A DNA stretch of 64,000 nucleotides from an uncultured Clostridia bacterium (GTDB lineage Bacteria > Bacillota > Clostridia > Christensenellales > Borkfalkiaceae). The position numbers were made by a program, and so were the translations under genes. Below the pieces are notes generated by a model. That model saw only the letters and a list, made by a program, of their open reading frames with translations. It searched no databases and had not been told where the DNA came from. Shown here piece after piece: positions 18,963 to 27,965 of the stretch. The stretch spans positions 62,001-126,000 of the forward strand of contig CANRAR010000002.1 in assembly GCA_947628675.1 (NCBI GenBank). The letters are read 5' to 3'. Position 1 is the stretch's first letter, and every line of letters begins with the position of its first letter.

Positions 18963-21900
18963 TTAGTCCTTATTGGGAAGGTCGGCAACGGGTGCGGAGT
19001 ACGCGATCGACGCGGCCGCGGGCGCGGAGTCTTTCACGGTGAACTCAATGGAAGTCAGCCCAATCTGCGTAGCGCTAGTTGACGTTGTAGAAATTACCAA
19101 CCTTACATACTTCGTCCCTGCGGGAATCGACGTTGCGGTGTAGGTATAAGTACCAGCCGCTGCCGTTTTTACTTCTCCAGATTTGGTGCCGAGAAGCGTC
19201 CAACCGTCAGTTCCGTTTTCCGAATATTCAATCCAGATGTTGTCAAAAGTCTTCGAGCCGTAGCCGTACATATTAAACTTGATCTCACTGAACTCTTTCG
19301 ACGCTTCCGTCAATTTCACGGTGACATGACCAGTTGTACCCGCGTTTTTCGCACCGATACAAGGTCTATCTTTCATTGTATTGGATTGCTTATTCGCGTT
19401 GTCGATTTCAACCGTTCCGCTCACCGTTCCTCCTACGTCACTAAAATTGATCGTATGTGCACTATAGGCATTGCCCCAACTAGAGAAACCTGTAAAGTTG
19501 ACGAAATTCAGAACATTTTCGCCTTCTTTCAAAGCACGTTTGACTGTGATGTTGGGGAAAGACTTGGGTTGGGTTGTCTTCCCGTTATACGTTGCAGTCA
19601 CTTTGAGGGTGAATGTGACATCTGTCGCCTTACGGTTCACCGTAATCTGTTTACCCCCCCCCTGTGCAGCTTCGATCTTGGCGGCTTCATTGCCGGATTC
19701 GCCTACGTCGCCCTCGATCGACCAGTTGAGCGTGATGCCAGGAACGGACGACTCGGGAAGCTTATAGTTTTCGGTGAGCTCTTTCACGGTGACATTGATC
19801 TCTTCAAGTGCATTGTTGGCAATGTCTTCATCCGAAAGTTTTGCACCGCCGGTGTAGACAACTGTAATCGCGGTAATACGAGCCTGACCCGAGCTGGAAA
19901 CCGTAAGCACTATGCTTGTGCCATTCACATAAATCGTCGTGCCCGAAGCAATCGGCTTCCCTACCGCATTGTACAATGTACCGCCTTGATAGTTATCATA
20001 TGTGATAACTATGGAGTAAATTGTTGCGCTGTACTTTGCCGTGAACGTAATCGTGTTGTTCGCATACAAACGCCACTGCGTGTTATATGCAGGAGCAGTT
20101 TGGCCATTCGAAGTCTTGTCGGCGGTTGCCGTAATGTTGTTATCCAAGTCGGCCGATGCGCCATTGAACTGATTATGAGTCGATGCGTAACTCGCAATCG
20201 TCACCTCAATTGTTGTGGCCTCGGAGCCAGGTGCGGTAGGAACGGGGGGCTCGACAAAGATGATGAATTCCTTTTCAATGGATCCTTCCCCGACCTCCAC
20301 AGTAACTTTGAGCGTGATTTTTGCGTCCGTATCCGTAGCGAGCTTCAAAATTTTGAGTGTGTTGTCGTTAACGGAAACAACGTCGCTTTGGGTTGCGCTT
20401 TGTACCGCCCAAGTGACGGTTGCGCCATACCTATTTGAGGTGGGAAGCGCAATGCCATTGGTATTTGCTTCGGAATAAATCACATCGTCAAGTGTGAAGG
20501 ATTTCAGGATATCCCATGCCTTATCCTCATCGCCACCATCGCCAAGGGCACCGACTTTGGCAAGGATATTTGTGTTATTCCCGGCATAACTGACGGCGCT
20601 CGCACCGATTGTAGTACGGGTAGAACCGTTACTGGTATAGGTGCCGAGGAAATAATCTGTTCCCTCTACCGACATCGTGAAAATCTTGTATTGCGCGTTC
20701 CACTTCCATACCTGACCCGAGGTCTGGCTGGTGGGAAGTTTGGCGTTGTAATAGTCACCAGAGTTGATGACTTCAATAAACTTATTGTTTACTTTTAAGG
20801 TGTAATTGTCGCCGTCCTTGGTGATGGTGACGACTGCGGCTTCCTCCACATCCGTTGTGGTTGCCAAGTAATTGCCGCTTTCGCTACCGGCGAAGTAGTA
20901 CCACCCATAGCCGATCTTCATGCCAAGGTAGTAGTCGCCCGACTCGGGAGCGGTTTCCGTGGGTTGGAGAACCTGCGGAGCCGCTTCGACGGCGTCGGCC
21001 TTGTTGACGGTGACATCGAATTCGTGGGTGGCGGTCTTGGCCTCTGCGCCCTCGCCGATCGTGACGGTGGCGATGAGTTTGCCGGTTACTGCCGCATCCG
21101 TGGGAAGCGCGGTCACCGTGAGTTTGCTGCCGTTCGTATCGTTCGTGACGGTGATATAGTTCGTCAATGTGCTCGAAACGCTCCACGTGATCTTCGCGCT
21201 GTACTGCGTGGAAAGCGTGGTGGAGGTCGTCAACGTGACTTGCTTATCCTTATCCGTAGAATAGAAGGTAAGACTCTCGGGTGCGGTAATCGCATCTGCG
21301 ACCTGCTGCGCCTTCACCTGGTCGGTGAGCTCCTCAATCGTGCCAAAGCGACCGGGGTGTTGGGTGGTATCGAGCGCGGATGCCTTGTCGCCCGTGATAA
21401 AGGTTACACTGCTCGGGCTCAACGTATCAAAGTTACTCCCATTGTAGGTGCCGATGTAGTAGTAATCGGTAGAAGCCGTTTTGCCTTCAAGGTCTTCCGT
21501 CGCAACGGGTACCTGTTTGAAAATCTTGATGTCGTTATCCCATGTCCAAGAAGTATTGGGGGTGGAGACGAGCCTGAGTTTGTAAGATACTTTGGTACCG
21601 TTAGGATAAGGGTGGATCTCAAGATACTTGCTCCCCATCTTGATATACCACTCGGTGGTGCTTTGGGCTTTTTGTTCAATCGTCAGTTTGACTGCCTCGG
21701 CAGCGTTCTCCGTGGTCTTAATATATCCCGTGTCGCCACCATCCAATTGGGTGTTATCGGAAGCATAGAGCCGCTTGTCGTTCTTCTTCGCGGAGAAGAT
21801 GAAGTCGCCTGCCGTAGCAGATTCCAACCGCGTGAAGCCGGAGGCGTCGGGTTCGGGTTCTTCGCCGCCTGACGTGGGAGCCTTGACGGTGAAGGTAAGG

Positions 21901-23507
21901 GTGACGGTGTTGGCGGTATCCGAACCGACTTGGGCGGTCACCTGTACCGTGACATCGCTTGCGCCCTCTGCGGGAAGGGTGACGCTCATCTTGCCTTGGG
22001 CATCGATCGTGATGCAGTTGTTTTGAGCGGCCGTCCACGTCACCGTGATGCCGCAGATGCTCGTGGGAAGCTGAACGTTCGTAGCCGCTTCTTTGTATTC
22101 GGTTGTGACGTGCTTGACCGACGCCTTGGCGATGGCGATCTTGGTCGCTTCTTCAAGGGTGGAGATCTCGTCCTTTACGTCGGCAAAGGTCGTGCCGGTT
22201 GCCGTTTCAAGTGTGCCCTTGTAGTTGGTAAGTCCGCCGTTGATCGTGACGGTGGCGCCCACTTTGAGCGCGGTGGCGGCGTAGTTCGCCTCGTCCGGTG
22301 TGGTAGCACGGTATACTTCAAATTCCATATCGCCGACCAAGAGCCAGAATTCGGCGTTCTTGAAATCGCTTCCGCCCTCGTAGGTATCTACAACGTGCGT
22401 GACGTAACCCGTGAGTTTATAGGTGCCGGGAAGAGATTCGTTCTCTTGGAGAGCCGCGAATTTTTCGAGGATCTCGCTCTGCGAGAAGGTGTGCGAGCAA
22501 TATCTGCAAACGTTGTCTACAGGGGTGCAAGGCTCGGATTCGGCTGCCACTTGGTTGTGGGTCTCGGTCTTGGTGTGCGTCCAAGGGGTGTCGGTGTTAT
22601 ACGAATAGGTGTATTCCAACTTCTGGGCGCCATCCACAAACGTTACCGCGATCTTGAAGAGGAGCGCGCGCTTGGCGGTTACGATGTTGATATCGGTCAC
22701 CTTTGCCGTTGCGGCATCGGGAACCGTGTAGGTAGCCGTGTAGAGATCGGTGTTGCCCATCGTCTCCGCAGTGGCGCCGTTGATGGAAATGGTATCGGAA
22801 GCAGACCAACCCATGCAGACGATCTGAACTTTTTCCACGAACTTGGTGAAGGAAAGTTCGATTTCGCCGTTGTAGGAGCCCGTGCCGGTCTTGATGAAGC
22901 CGCCCTTTTCTCTGTAATCGCTGGGCCCGCCGTTATTTGAGTTGTTGCCTGCGTATACATACGACGCCTTGGTGACGGCCGCGAAATCTTCGGCAACATC
23001 GATATGCTCCTTGATCGCAGCCTCCAACGTGGCGGTATTGAGGGCGTCTCCGAGAGGAAGCTCGGCAAAGTCGATGTTGACATCGCCCAAAACGGCGGCG
23101 GGAACGGTGTGGGAAAATTCGACATTGCCGCTCACCGAACCGACGGTGACAGACGCTTTCAGCTTGTAGTCAACATCGATCGTGCCCTGCGTGATGCCAA
23201 TCTTGACGGTGTTGGCGGTTTTATTGGGCTCGCCGATCGTAACATAGTCGGAAATGGTGACCCCTTCCGTAACCGCTGTCGCTGACCACGAGATGTCGTA
23301 GGACTCTTTTTCGATCGGAACGAATGCGAGGACATCGTAATCGCTCGGGGTGCTCTTCGGGCTTTCGTTATACGTGGTGCGGAGAGTATCGAGCACTCTC
23401 TTCAAGGTCGCGTTGTCATCCGCACTGTCGCCACACGCCGCAAAGCCAAAGCAGAGCGTGACTGCCATAAGAGCGGAAATAAGCCCAATCAGCCATTTTT
23501 TCTTCAT
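18963..23507 (-). CDS. Giant surface lipoprotein with repeated Ig-like domains and an OB-fold
   Basis: The 1514-residue protein has a lipoprotein signal peptide (lipobox FAAC, C25). At least five Ig-like modules recur, each with a pattern like LP...(G)ITVTW...I followed by VTxTVxxG. About residues 356-445 resemble an OB-fold (YKLTGYVTHVV...GATVTINGG). Just before it is a CTPVDNVCRYC Cys motif. Two modules of the DYYLG or YYYIGTY kind lie in the middle, and the last 170 residues look like a discoidin-type beta sandwich. No catalytic motif is seen. It follows the SNase-like lipoprotein gene after a 499-bp repeat gap. OB-folds occur in extracellular nucleases such as YhcR, so binding of DNA at the cell surface is a reasonable inference, not shown. 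Confidence 0.8.
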   Translation of the reverse strand: MKKKWLIGLISALMAVTLCFGFAACGDSADDNATLKRVLDTLRTTYNESPKSTPSDYDVLAFVPIEKESYDISWSATAVTEGVTISDYVTIGEPNKTANTVKIGITQGTIDVDYKLKASVTVGSVSGNVEFSHTVPAAVLGDVNIDFAELPLGDALNTATLEAAIKEHIDVAEDFAAVTKASYVYAGNNSNNGGPSDYREKGGFIKTGTGSYNGEIELSFTKFVEKVQIVCMGWSASDTISINGATAETMGNTDLYTATYTVPDAATAKVTDINIVTAKRALLFKIAVTFVDGAQKLEYTYSYNTDTPWTHTKTETHNQVAAESEPCTPVDNVCRYCSHTFSQSEILEKFAALQENESLPGTYKLTGYVTHVVDTYEGGSDFKNAEFWLLVGDMEFEVYRATTPDEANYAATALKVGATVTINGGLTNYKGTLETATGTTFADVKDEISTLEEATKIAIAKASVKHVTTEYKEAATNVQLPTSICGITVTWTAAQNNCITIDAQGKMSVTLPAEGASDVTVQVTAQVGSDTANTVTLTFTVKAPTSGGEEPEPDASGFTRLESATAGDFIFSAKKNDKRLYASDNTQLDGGDTGYIKTTENAAEAVKLTIEQKAQSTTEWYIKMGSKYLEIHPYPNGTKVSYKLRLVSTPNTSWTWDNDIKIFKQVPVATEDLEGKTASTDYYYIGTYNGSNFDTLSPSSVTFITGDKASALDTTQHPGRFGTIEELTDQVKAQQVADAITAPESLTFYSTDKDKQVTLTTSTTLSTQYSAKITWSVSSTLTNYITVTNDTNGSKLTVTALPTDAAVTGKLIATVTIGEGAEAKTATHEFDVTVNKADAVEAAPQVLQPTETAPESGDYYLGMKIGYGWYYFAGSESGNYLATTTDVEEAAVVTITKDGDNYTLKVNNKFIEVINSGDYYNAKLPTSQTSGQVWKWNAQYKIFTMSVEGTDYFLGTYTSNGSTRTTIGASAVSYAGNNTNILAKVGALGDGGDEDKAWDILKSFTLDDVIYSEANTNGIALPTSNRYGATVTWAVQSATQSDVVSVNDNTLKILKLATDTDAKITLKVTVEVGEGSIEKEFIIFVEPPVPTAPGSEATTIEVTIASYASTHNQFNGASADLDNNITATADKTSNGQTAPAYNTQWRLYANNTITFTAKYSATIYSIVITYDNYQGGTLYNAVGKPIASGTTIYVNGTSIVLTVSSSGQARITAITVVYTGGAKLSDEDIANNALEEINVTVKELTENYKLPESSVPGITLNWSIEGDVGESGNEAAKIEAAQGGGKQITVNRKATDVTFTLKVTATYNGKTTQPKSFPNITVKRALKEGENVLNFVNFTGFSSWGNAYSAHTINFSDVGGTVSGTVEIDNANKQSNTMKDRPCIGAKNAGTTGHVTVKLTEASKEFSEIKFNMYGYGSKTFDNIWIEYSENGTDGWTLLGTKSGEVKTAAAGTYTYTATSIPAGTKYVRLVISTTSTSATQIGLTSIEFTVKDSAPAAASIAYSAPVADLPNKD

Positions 23508-23587
23508 AACTCTTCTCCTTTTTTTTTATTTATGTTTTTGCAACATAACCATTGTTTGGAGGGAACGGTATGCGTTCCCGTGGGGAC

Positions 23588-23793
23588 AACCACCCCCTTG
23601 CGTGGGGCTAAACCCCCACCTGACGCGGCAAGACCGCGCCACCCGCCCCCTTGCGTGGGGGGCAGGTCAGAGCCGTGGGTTGTTGGGGGGAACCACCCCC
23701 CTTGCGTGGGGCTAAACCCCCACCTGACGCGGCAAGGCCGCGCCACCCGCCCCCTTTCGAAGGGGGCAGGTCAGAGCCGTGGGTTGTTGGGGG
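23588..23793. repeat. 103-bp tandem duplication
   Basis: Two nearly identical units (23588-23690 and 23691-23793) each begin AACCACCCCC and end GTGGGTTGTTGGGGG. Each contains a GCGTGGGGCTAAACCCCCAC hairpin and a GGGGGCAGGTCAGAGCC segment. The unit is not a multiple of three. It fills the gap between the two lipoprotein genes. Confidence 0.85.
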
Positions 23794-23873
23794 CGCGACC
23801 GCGGCGCACCGCAAAAAGCAGGCGGGCGGGCGGGACGGTTCCCCTATTGGTGCCGCGGGAGATTGCCGCGCGG

Positions 23874-23998
23874 CGGACTTCGTTGTTCGGGATTCTTCCG
23901 TCGCTACGCTCCGTACTTCGCCTACGGCTCGTGCCGCGCTTAGTAGACGAATAGTGCGCGCGGGGCAGAATGACGCGGTATCCCGAGTGAGGGCGGGG
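23874..23998. repeat. Palindromic dispersed repeat, copy 3 (with insertion)
   Basis: CGGACTTCGTTGTTCGGGATTCTTC, then about 50 bp of unrelated sequence, then GGGGCAGAATGACGCGG and GAGTGAGGGCGGGG. It ends 8 bp from the stop of the SNase-like gene. No gene is supported in 23508-24006. Confidence 0.8.
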
Positions 23999-24006
23999 AA
24001 ATCAGA

Positions 24007-25407
24007 TCACAGTTCGAACATATCGAAGGCGGGGACGTTCAACTGATAGGACGGGTCGCCCGTCGATTCAGGCGTGTACAGCCCCACGATGCCCTTCACC
24101 GACTTGATGACTTTGCCCACAGGGAAGGTGGCAGCCGTCACGAGTTTGTTGTTCGCATCGTACAACACCTCGGTGCGGATGGAGACCGTGGACGTGGTGC
24201 CATCGGTATTCTTCGCTGTGCAGGTGATGGTCATCGCGCCTGTGCTATCGCCCTTGGACGTGGTGTAAACATCCGTCACCGTGAGGTTTTTGAGGGTCGC
24301 GCTCGTGTTGAGGAGAACGTCGCGGTAGTCGAGCGTCACCGTTTCGATGCCGCTCTCGGCATCATCGTTCTCGAATTGGAAGCTGACATCGCGCGATGCG
24401 GCGATGTCCTTGGGCTCGATCTCGCGGAAGACGGGCGCCAACGTGCCGGGATTTTCGACGATCTTGCTGTTCTTGTAGTAGTCGGGGTCGTAATCGTTGT
24501 ACGAGACGTCGGAAATCTGCTTGCCGAAGGTGCTTTCGGACGCCGTGCCGTAGACGCGGACGCGGTTGCCGGCTTTGTAGATCTCCCGAAGGGTGCCCAA
24601 CGTGAAGTGCAGGTAGACCTGCATTCCGAAGTAGGTACCGGTATCGGCATCGTAATCTTCAATATACGCGTTGTTATCGTACACGGCGGTGACGGTGCCC
24701 TCCACCATGACGGGCTGATCGACATATTCCGAGAAGTGGCAACGGAGTTCCTTTAAGGTGATCGCCGCCGCTTTGTTGTTGCCGAAGTAGTTCTCATCCA
24801 CCGTGTTGGGCGGCGAGAAGATGTGCAACTGCTGCTCCTGCGCCTGCATGAGCGCCTTGGAGGCGATGTCGCCATAGCGGTTGTTGACCGTGGACGAGCC
24901 CCACGCGAGACCGTTTTGCAAAATTTCGATGTTGAGATTGCGGTAGTCGGCTCCGCCCTGCGGCTTGTACCAGATCCAAAGCACATAGCGCTCGCCCGTG
25001 GAGTCGATATTCCACTGACCGTCGTCGGATTCGATGATGATGGATTCGGCAGACGCCAACTTCTCCTTGGTGAAGAGGGAAGCCGTCTTGCCCCATTTTT
25101 CGATCTTACCCGTCGATTCGGGCGTGTTGATGGCGATATAGCGCGCCTTGATGTAGCCATCCGTCTTATCGAAATCGGCGGGGTTGGCATTGGGCGTCAC
25201 GGTGGAATTCTTCACGGGGTTGAAGTGGGTGGTGTCACCATCGATCTGCAGACGGATGGTCACCTCCTGCTTCTTGGTCTCGCTGGACATATCAAGCTTT
25301 AATTCGCCCGCATAGTCCACGGAGTCCGCCCCGCAAGCCGCGAGCACCGGAAGCACCAGCACTGCGGCAAACAGGAGCGCCAAAAAACTTCTGAAAATTC
25401 TCTTCAT
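24007..25407 (-). CDS. SNase-like (thermonuclease) lipoprotein with OB-fold
   Basis: This 466-residue lipoprotein (lipobox LAAC, C25) has a staphylococcal nuclease-like domain at about residues 50-190. DGDTTHF gives D56 and D58, RYIAINTPES gives R89, N94, T95 and E97, and ERYVLW gives R140. These match SNase D19/D21, R35, D40, T41, E43 and R87, except that the calcium ligand Asp40 is Asn here. A second domain (about 235-330) resembles a nucleic-acid-binding OB-fold. The start at 25407 has AAGGAA at 7 bases; the longer frame has no signal peptide. It directly follows the ABC binding-protein gene (23-bp gap). The likely role is surface cleavage of DNA or RNA; activity with Asn94 is uncertain. 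Confidence 0.85.
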   Translation of the reverse strand: MKRIFRSFLALLFAAVLVLPVLAACGADSVDYAGELKLDMSSETKKQEVTIRLQIDGDTTHFNPVKNSTVTPNANPADFDKTDGYIKARYIAINTPESTGKIEKWGKTASLFTKEKLASAESIIIESDDGQWNIDSTGERYVLWIWYKPQGGADYRNLNIEILQNGLAWGSSTVNNRYGDIASKALMQAQEQQLHIFSPPNTVDENYFGNNKAAAITLKELRCHFSEYVDQPVMVEGTVTAVYDNNAYIEDYDADTGTYFGMQVYLHFTLGTLREIYKAGNRVRVYGTASESTFGKQISDVSYNDYDPDYYKNSKIVENPGTLAPVFREIEPKDIAASRDVSFQFENDDAESGIETVTLDYRDVLLNTSATLKNLTVTDVYTTSKGDSTGAMTITCTAKNTDGTTSTVSIRTEVLYDANNKLVTAATFPVGKVIKSVKGIVGLYTPESTGDPSYQLNVPAFDMFEL

Positions 25408-25430
25408 GCTCGTTTCCTTATTTTTTATTC

Positions 25431-26870
25431 TCAGTCGGACGGGTATGCGTATTCGCACTCGTCAATGGCATCCTCGAACGCCGCATCGAGCGACTTGCTG
25501 CCGCTGAACACCGCCTGCATCAGAAGCCCAACTTCATCACGCGCCTTGGAGGAGCCGGGGAACGCGGGAGACGTGTAGTAAGCCGCCGTCTGCCCCATAC
25601 AGACTTTCTGCGAAAGCGCGGCAATGTGATCGCCGCCGTCGGCTTTGGAGAGAAGGTCGGCATACGTCGCGTTGGTGAGCATAACATCCTGCTTTAAGAC
25701 GGGAACATAGCCGGAGGTCGTAGCGAACTGCGCCTGGAACGGAATGTTCGTCGTAAGATACTTGACGAGCAGCCAACTTGCAAGGACTTTCTGAGGATCC
25801 TCATTCTTGAAGATGCAGACGGAAGGCCCCTGCGAAATTACCTTGGGATGTGCGGGATCGAGTTGGGGAATGGGCTTGATGCCGACTTCAAACGTATTCC
25901 CAGTAGGCACTTGGTTTTTCGCACCCGCAGAAGAGCCGATGCACATATAGCACTTTTCGCCCGAAGCCGCCGTGAAGAGGGTCGAGGTGTACTTGTTGCT
26001 ATAAAGGGCTCTCGTGGTGAAGTAGCCGTTATCGTACCAACCCTTGAAACGCTGTACGAATTCGCGGGTCTTCTCGTTATCGAACAAATACTTGGTGCCC
26101 GTGGAGGAGGTGTAGTACTCTTTGCCCGTCGAAACTTTCATCTGCTCGCACATGGTGATGAACCAGTTGGCCTCGGAGTCGTAGCCGAATACAAAATCGT
26201 CGGGGGCAATCTGTTTGATCCTCGCGCAGACCTCTTCCATTTCGTCCCACGTCGTTGGAACTTCCAGACCGTTGTCTCTGAAGAAATCGACATTGTAATA
26301 GAGCACCTCGATGGACTTGGAGAAGGGAAGCGTGTACATCGTGCTGCCGTCGTCGAACTGCCAACCTTCCTCCCAATAGCCGTCGATGAAGTTCTTCTGC
26401 TCTTCCTCCGTCAAGCAGATGTACTCCTCCATGCCATCCGCCCGCGTGACCTTCATATCTTTGTATTCACTGTCGGGAAGGAATGCGTTCAACGATTGGA
26501 CTGCCTTGGAGGTGTTGAATGCCGCGACGTGGTCGGGATAGCAATACGCGATGTTGGGCTGGTTGCCCGCGTTGATCTCCGAAATGATCTGGTCGCGCAC
26601 GTCGTCATAGTCGCCTATCTGCTTGTGCTCCACCGTGATGTTGGGGTACATCTCGGTGAACTTCTCGATGGCGGAATCGAGTACCCCGCGAAGATCCTGG
26701 TTCATGGTGTGGTAGAACGAAATGGTGACGGAATTGTTTGTATCAAACCCGCCGTCGGGCATGACGAAGTCGGGCTTCTGCTTGCCGCCGCAACCCGTTG
26801 CGACGACGCTGAAAGCCGTCAAACACGTCATGATCCCTGCCATGATCGCTACGCCGATTTTCTTTCTCAT
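25431..26870 (-). CDS. ABC transporter substrate-binding lipoprotein (CUT1 family)
   Basis: A 479-residue extracellular solute-binding protein, family 1 type, with lipobox VATGC (C27). It shows the usual start of the mature domain (VTISFYHTMNQD...FTEMYPNITVEHKQIGDYDDV) and the LPFSKSIEVLYYNVDFF hinge region. At 479 residues it is somewhat longer than the common maltose-type proteins. The start at 26870 has AAGGAG at 7 bases. It follows two permeases and an ATPase, so the importer is complete. CUT1 proteins usually bind oligosaccharides; the location between nuclease genes suggests a nucleic-acid-derived ligand, which is inference. Confidence 0.92.
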   Translation of the reverse strand: MRKKIGVAIMAGIMTCLTAFSVVATGCGGKQKPDFVMPDGGFDTNNSVTISFYHTMNQDLRGVLDSAIEKFTEMYPNITVEHKQIGDYDDVRDQIISEINAGNQPNIAYCYPDHVAAFNTSKAVQSLNAFLPDSEYKDMKVTRADGMEEYICLTEEEQKNFIDGYWEEGWQFDDGSTMYTLPFSKSIEVLYYNVDFFRDNGLEVPTTWDEMEEVCARIKQIAPDDFVFGYDSEANWFITMCEQMKVSTGKEYYTSSTGTKYLFDNEKTREFVQRFKGWYDNGYFTTRALYSNKYTSTLFTAASGEKCYMCIGSSAGAKNQVPTGNTFEVGIKPIPQLDPAHPKVISQGPSVCIFKNEDPQKVLASWLLVKYLTTNIPFQAQFATTSGYVPVLKQDVMLTNATYADLLSKADGGDHIAALSQKVCMGQTAAYYTSPAFPGSSKARDEVGLLMQAVFSGSKSLDAAFEDAIDECEYAYPSD

Positions 26871-26928
26871 TGTTTTCTCCTTATATTTTATTTTTCCTGC
26901 TCTGAGTGAAACGATACCCCCGCGACCA

Positions 26929-27954
26929 TTATCCCTTGATACCGCTGCGCGAAACGCCGCGCATGATGTACTTCCGGAAGAAGAGGAACACGAGAAGCAA
27001 CGGGAGGGTGACCAAGAGGACGGCCGCCATCTGCGCGGGGAAATCGGTGAGGCCGGTCGCAAGGTCGGTGAAGGCGGCGCCGCGCAAGCCCACCGTGACG
27101 AGGTCGATCGTCCCCTTTGCAACGAGACGAGGCCAGATGTAGGAGTTCCATGCGCCCATCATCTTCAAGATGGTGATGGAGACGAGCGTGGGCGCCGCGA
27201 GCGGCACCATGACACGCCACAAGTATTTCAAATCGCTTGTCCCATCCACCTTGGCGGCGAGGTACAGTTCGTTGGGGATCTGCATGAAGTTCTGCCGCAG
27301 GAGGTAGATGTAGAATACGCTGACGAGGAAGGGAACGACGAGCGTTGTGAAGATGCCTGCCCAGTTGCTGAGCCAGCCGAACTCGGCGACCGTGACATAG
27401 TTGGTGATGGTGAAGAGTTCGCCGGGGATCATCATCGTGGCAAGGAGCGCCGCGAACAGCGCGTTCTTGCCGCGGAACTCGAGCCGCGCAAACGCATACG
27501 CCGAGAGCACGGTGATGATCAGCGAAAGGAGCGTAGACACGACGCCCACCAAAATGGTGTTGAGAAGCAGGGTGCCGAGGTCGAGGTCGCCCGTGAACGC
27601 AGCGGCGTAGTTCTCCCATTTGAACTGCTGCGGCCAAAGGGTGGGAACGACGGCGTTGTATTCGTCGAGCGTCTTGACCGAGGAGATGAGCATCCAGTAG
27701 AACGGGAACAGGACGATGAGCGCCATGATGCCGAGGAATACATAGAGCCCGATCTGCACCAGCACCTTCATCGCGGTCTGCTTGCGGGAGACGGTCTTAA
27801 TATCCTTCTCCTTCATGAGGTTTTCCGCCGAATCCAATTCCGCCTTGTTTTCGCTCTCCTGCCGGACAGGCGCCGCCTGCACGGCTTCCTCCTGCAAAGT
27901 CTCCTGCTGCACGGCGGTCATTTCGTTTTCATTGTTTTCATGGAAATCTGTCAT
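26929..27954 (-). CDS. ABC transporter permease (MalG-type)
   Basis: This 341-residue inner-membrane permease has six predicted helices starting near residue 65, and the coupling EAA loop is visible as NELYLAAKVDGTSDLKYLWRVMVPLAAPT. I choose the ATG at 27954 (MTDFHENN), which has GAGG 6 bases upstream, over a TTG/ATG at 27969/27966 in the overlap with the upstream gene. The first 60 residues are a hydrophilic, Glu/Gln-rich cytoplasmic extension not usual for MalG-type permeases. It pairs with the MalF-type permease upstream. Confidence 0.92.
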   Translation of the reverse strand: MTDFHENNENEMTAVQQETLQEEAVQAAPVRQESENKAELDSAENLMKEKDIKTVSRKQTAMKVLVQIGLYVFLGIMALIVLFPFYWMLISSVKTLDEYNAVVPTLWPQQFKWENYAAAFTGDLDLGTLLLNTILVGVVSTLLSLIITVLSAYAFARLEFRGKNALFAALLATMMIPGELFTITNYVTVAEFGWLSNWAGIFTTLVVPFLVSVFYIYLLRQNFMQIPNELYLAAKVDGTSDLKYLWRVMVPLAAPTLVSITILKMMGAWNSYIWPRLVAKGTIDLVTVGLRGAAFTDLATGLTDFPAQMAAVLLVTLPLLLVFLFFRKYIMRGVSRSGIKG

Positions 27955-27965
27955 ATTCCGCCTCA

